From Vibrio ordalii ATCC 33509 (GTDB lineage Bacteria > Pseudomonadota > Gammaproteobacteria > Enterobacterales > Vibrionaceae), in the NCBI GenBank assembly GCA_000257205.1, contig AEZC01000055.1, positions 1 through 56,525 on the forward strand: a DNA stretch of 56,525 bases, read 5' to 3'. Shown here in pieces: positions 54,683-56,525 of this stretch. Below the pieces are notes generated by a model. That model saw only the letters and a program-made list of their open reading frames with translations, searched no databases and was not told the origin of the DNA. Both the position numbers and the translations under genes were made by a program. How positions within the stretch are numbered: position 1 is the first letter of the stretch; each line of letters starts with the position of its first letter.

Positions 54683-55295
54683 ACAAAATGGTGAAGTTCT
54701 CTTATCGGATTTAAATATCACCATCTCCCCTGGTGAAATTGTTAGCTTAATGGGGCCGAGCGGCTGCGGAAAGTCAACGCTACTTAATGCAATTGCGGGT
54801 CATTTGGGGAGGGATTTTAGCTTCCAAGGCAGAGTCATACTGGACGATGTCGACATCACTTTTCGGCCTGCACATCAGCGGCAAGTCGGTATTTTATTTC
54901 AAGATGATCTGCTCTTCCCACATCTGACGGTTTGGCAAAATTTAGCTTTTGCCTTGCCCAACTCGGTAAAAGGCCATGAACGGCAGTCTCAAGCAGAAAA
55001 AGCATTACAGAAAATTTCTCTCGAACATCTTGCCAATGCTTACCCAGAACAGATATCTGGGGGGCAGCGAGCACGTATTAGCTTGGCTCGCATGCTACTG
55101 GCTCAACCTAAACTGGCACTATTGGATGAACCATTTAGCAAGTTAGATAAAGCACTGCGGATCCAATTTAGGGATTGGGTGTTCAATCAACTGGTCGCCG
55201 AAGGCATTCCGACCTTGATGGTCACGCACGATAAAGACGATGTTCCGCCTAACAGCCGAATTTTAACCTGCTCATGGGAGAGCGCACATGCTTGA
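54648..55295 (+). CDS. ynjD: YnjD-like ABC transporter ATPase
   Basis: 215 aa. Walker A GPSGCGKST, Q-loop GILFQDDLLFPHL, signature ISGGQRARISLAR, Walker B LALLDEPFSKLD and switch histidine in LMVTHDKDD. Two adjacent ATGs (54648, 54651); the gene overlaps the permease by 35 bp and overlaps ynjF by 8 bp, so the last three genes are coupled. Confidence 0.93.
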   Translation: MMFCLENLAIHKQNGEVLLSDLNITISPGEIVSLMGPSGCGKSTLLNAIAGHLGRDFSFQGRVILDDVDITFRPAHQRQVGILFQDDLLFPHLTVWQNLAFALPNSVKGHERQSQAEKALQKISLEHLANAYPEQISGGQRARISLARMLLAQPKLALLDEPFSKLDKALRIQFRDWVFNQLVAEGIPTLMVTHDKDDVPPNSRILTCSWESAHA

Positions 55296-55926
55296 TCGAT
55301 TTAGTGTCAAAATCATTCGTTGGCCACTAGAGAAAACAGCTCAAGGGCTTCATCGCTTAGGCATTATAGCGAACCAAACAACACTCTGGGGTTTTGCTTT
55401 AGGTTGCTGTGCACTTCCTGCACTTGCTTTCTCGCAGTACACGCTGGCATTAATTTTCATCATACTGAACCGGATAGCAGATGGTCTTGATGGTGCGTTG
55501 GCAAGAATTCAAGGGGTCAGCGATGCGGGAGGATTTCTCGATATCAGTTTAGATTTTCTGTTTTACTCGCTCATCCCGTTTGGTTTTGTGCTGGCTTCAC
55601 CTGAGCACAATGCGGTAGCTGGCGCCTTTTTGATCTTTTCTTTTATCGGTACGGGAAGCAGCTTTCTTGCCTTCGCCGTGATGGCCAGCAAGCGAAACAT
55701 CCACAGCCCTATCTACAAGAATAAATCACTGTATTACATGTCAGGCTTGACTGAGGGTACGGAAACGATTGCTTGTTTCGTCCTGTTTTGTCTTTTTCCT
55801 CAACATTTTGCATTGATAGCTTATCTATTCGGCTGCGCATGCTGGTTCACCACCATTACTCGCATTTATTCTGGATTTCATACACTTTCTACCACTCATT
55901 CACGTCAGGAATACAACCATGATTAA
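55288..55926 (+). CDS. ynjF: YnjF-like CDP-alcohol phosphatidyltransferase family protein
   Basis: 212 aa integral membrane protein with about six helices and the CDP-alcohol phosphatidyltransferase signature ADGLDGALARIQG with G81, D85 and D89 completing the DxxDG..AR..G...D...D motif. All catalytic aspartates are present, so it should be an active phospholipid-headgroup or related transferase. It overlaps the ATPase gene by 8 bp, as in a tight operon. The donor and acceptor are unknown. E. coli ynjF lies in the same cluster with ynjBCD. Confidence 0.9.
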   Translation: MLDRFSVKIIRWPLEKTAQGLHRLGIIANQTTLWGFALGCCALPALAFSQYTLALIFIILNRIADGLDGALARIQGVSDAGGFLDISLDFLFYSLIPFGFVLASPEHNAVAGAFLIFSFIGTGSSFLAFAVMASKRNIHSPIYKNKSLYYMSGLTEGTETIACFVLFCLFPQHFALIAYLFGCACWFTTITRIYSGFHTLSTTHSRQEYNHD

Positions 55927-56084
55927 CGCTATCACTTTTGGCTTCGAACTACGGCTTCAAATCCAACTAATACAATACATTGGGTAATCACATAACTCTT
56001 CAAAATTCTCATCCATTGGACCAATGGTATGGTAAACTGCACCATTATTAACACAGCTGCATATCAGTGTTTAAGGCTGCATTT

Positions 56085-56525
56085 ATGACTTTGACCAGAC
56101 CCGTTAAAATAGCCATCTTACTCTTTCTGATCCCGACTCTTATTTTTTCGTTAGCCATCCCTATATTAATCAATCCTTTAACACGCTATGTGCTGGAAAG
56201 TAAACTCGATACCGTCAATCTTTACTTGGCCAATAGAGCCAGCAACTTAAATGCTCTGATTTTAGAGCAAGTCGCTCAAATAAATTATGAATGCCAAGCA
56301 AGTGATATGTCATTAATTCGTGATTCCAAGTACTACAATCGATTTATCAGAATGATCGCAGTTGTCAACAAAGATGGGCGTAGCTGCTCGACTGTGGGTT
56401 TCCCATTACAACTTTCTGATGAGTTGAAAGCCTATGACCTCTCTTCAGGATTTTACATATCCACCACTCCCGCACTTTTTGATACAGAAAAAGAACTGCT
56501 TATTTATTATCAAAAAGAGGGTAAT
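56085..56525 (+). CDS. CSS-motif domain protein, probable c-di-GMP phosphodiesterase (partial, runs off the right edge)
   Basis: 147 codons from an ATG at 56085 with AAGG 8 nt upstream, open to the window end. The N-terminal membrane segment (about 10-31) is followed by a periplasmic CSS-motif domain with cysteines C70 (YECQAS) and C101; the motif reads CST at 101-103 where CSS is the rule. In E. coli and relatives such domains precede a second membrane helix and a cytoplasmic EAL phosphodiesterase domain, and disulfide formation between the two cysteines controls activity. The EAL domain itself is outside the window. Confidence 0.8.
   Translation, partial: MTLTRPVKIAILLFLIPTLIFSLAIPILINPLTRYVLESKLDTVNLYLANRASNLNALILEQVAQINYECQASDMSLIRDSKYYNRFIRMIAVVNKDGRSCSTVGFPLQLSDELKAYDLSSGFYISTTPALFDTEKELLIYYQKEGN

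Noticed and set aside
1..56525. CRISPR arrays, tRNA, rRNA, insertion sequences or prophage genes
   Set aside because: No spaced repeats of CRISPR type, no cloverleaf or rRNA sequence, and no transposase, integrase or phage structural genes were seen. The tandem array at 47750-47853 has no spacers.

Overview
The window is about 56.5 kb of ordinary chromosomal DNA from a Vibrio or a very close relative. The genus call rests on gene content and order: a norspermidine pathway with a fused diaminobutyrate aminotransferase/decarboxylase, carboxynorspermidine dehydrogenase and nspC; manP-manA; divergent gyrA/ubiG next to nrdA-nrdB-yfaE; bcr-rsuA-radD; a ynjBCDF-type cluster; a CSS-motif phosphodiesterase; and an ERIC element. 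I cannot name the species. I see no rRNA, tRNA, prophage, transposase, integron or CRISPR array.

Layout. 1-7.3 kb: a GntR regulator running off the left edge (probably the propionate/2-methylcitrate regulator) with two operator-like palindromes, an unknown lipoprotein, a tripartite tricarboxylate transporter (tctCBA) and an RstA/RstB-like two-component system. 7.4-11.6 kb: dgkA, a fructose/mannose PTS permease broken by one in-frame TAA, an ERIC repeat, manA and a 58-aa small protein. 11.7-21.8 kb: a chemoreceptor, gyrA, ubiG and the class Ia ribonucleotide reductase operon nrdA-nrdB-yfaE, with a DnaA box and NrdR-like boxes upstream. 21.8-25.4 kb: a small conserved-looking protein, a CinA-family protein with a degenerate deamidase motif, a DUF3943-type envelope protein and a double-ACT protein. 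25.5-30.9 kb (minus strand): the norspermidine operon, whose dehydrogenase gene carries an in-frame TAG 50 codons before its natural end.

31-42.8 kb: nhaA, an AttEFGH-type ABC system (ATPase, giant FtsX-like permease, lipocalin-like AttH), a MATE transporter, a YbjT-like NAD(P)-binding protein, a DUF3581 protein, a Bcr-type exporter and rsuA. 42.9-49.8 kb: radD, a PepSY protein with a PhoP/PhoQ-like pair, rplY with a hairpin leader, a 26-bp tandem repeat (four copies) covering the stop codon of a PilZ gene, and an RhlE-type RNA helicase. 50-56.5 kb: a LysE-family exporter, a DUF1289 protein, a META/HslJ lipoprotein, a ynjB-ynjC-ynjD-ynjF transport/phospholipid cluster, and the start of a CSS-motif cyclic-di-GMP phosphodiesterase running off the right edge.

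Most of the window is housekeeping and transport. The points most worth following are the two single-codon interruptions of otherwise intact metabolic genes (mannose/fructose uptake and norspermidine synthesis), the tandem repeat that copies the 3' end of the PilZ gene, the likely autoregulatory GntR operators, and several small or unknown genes. I found no convincing new multigene defence or mobile system.
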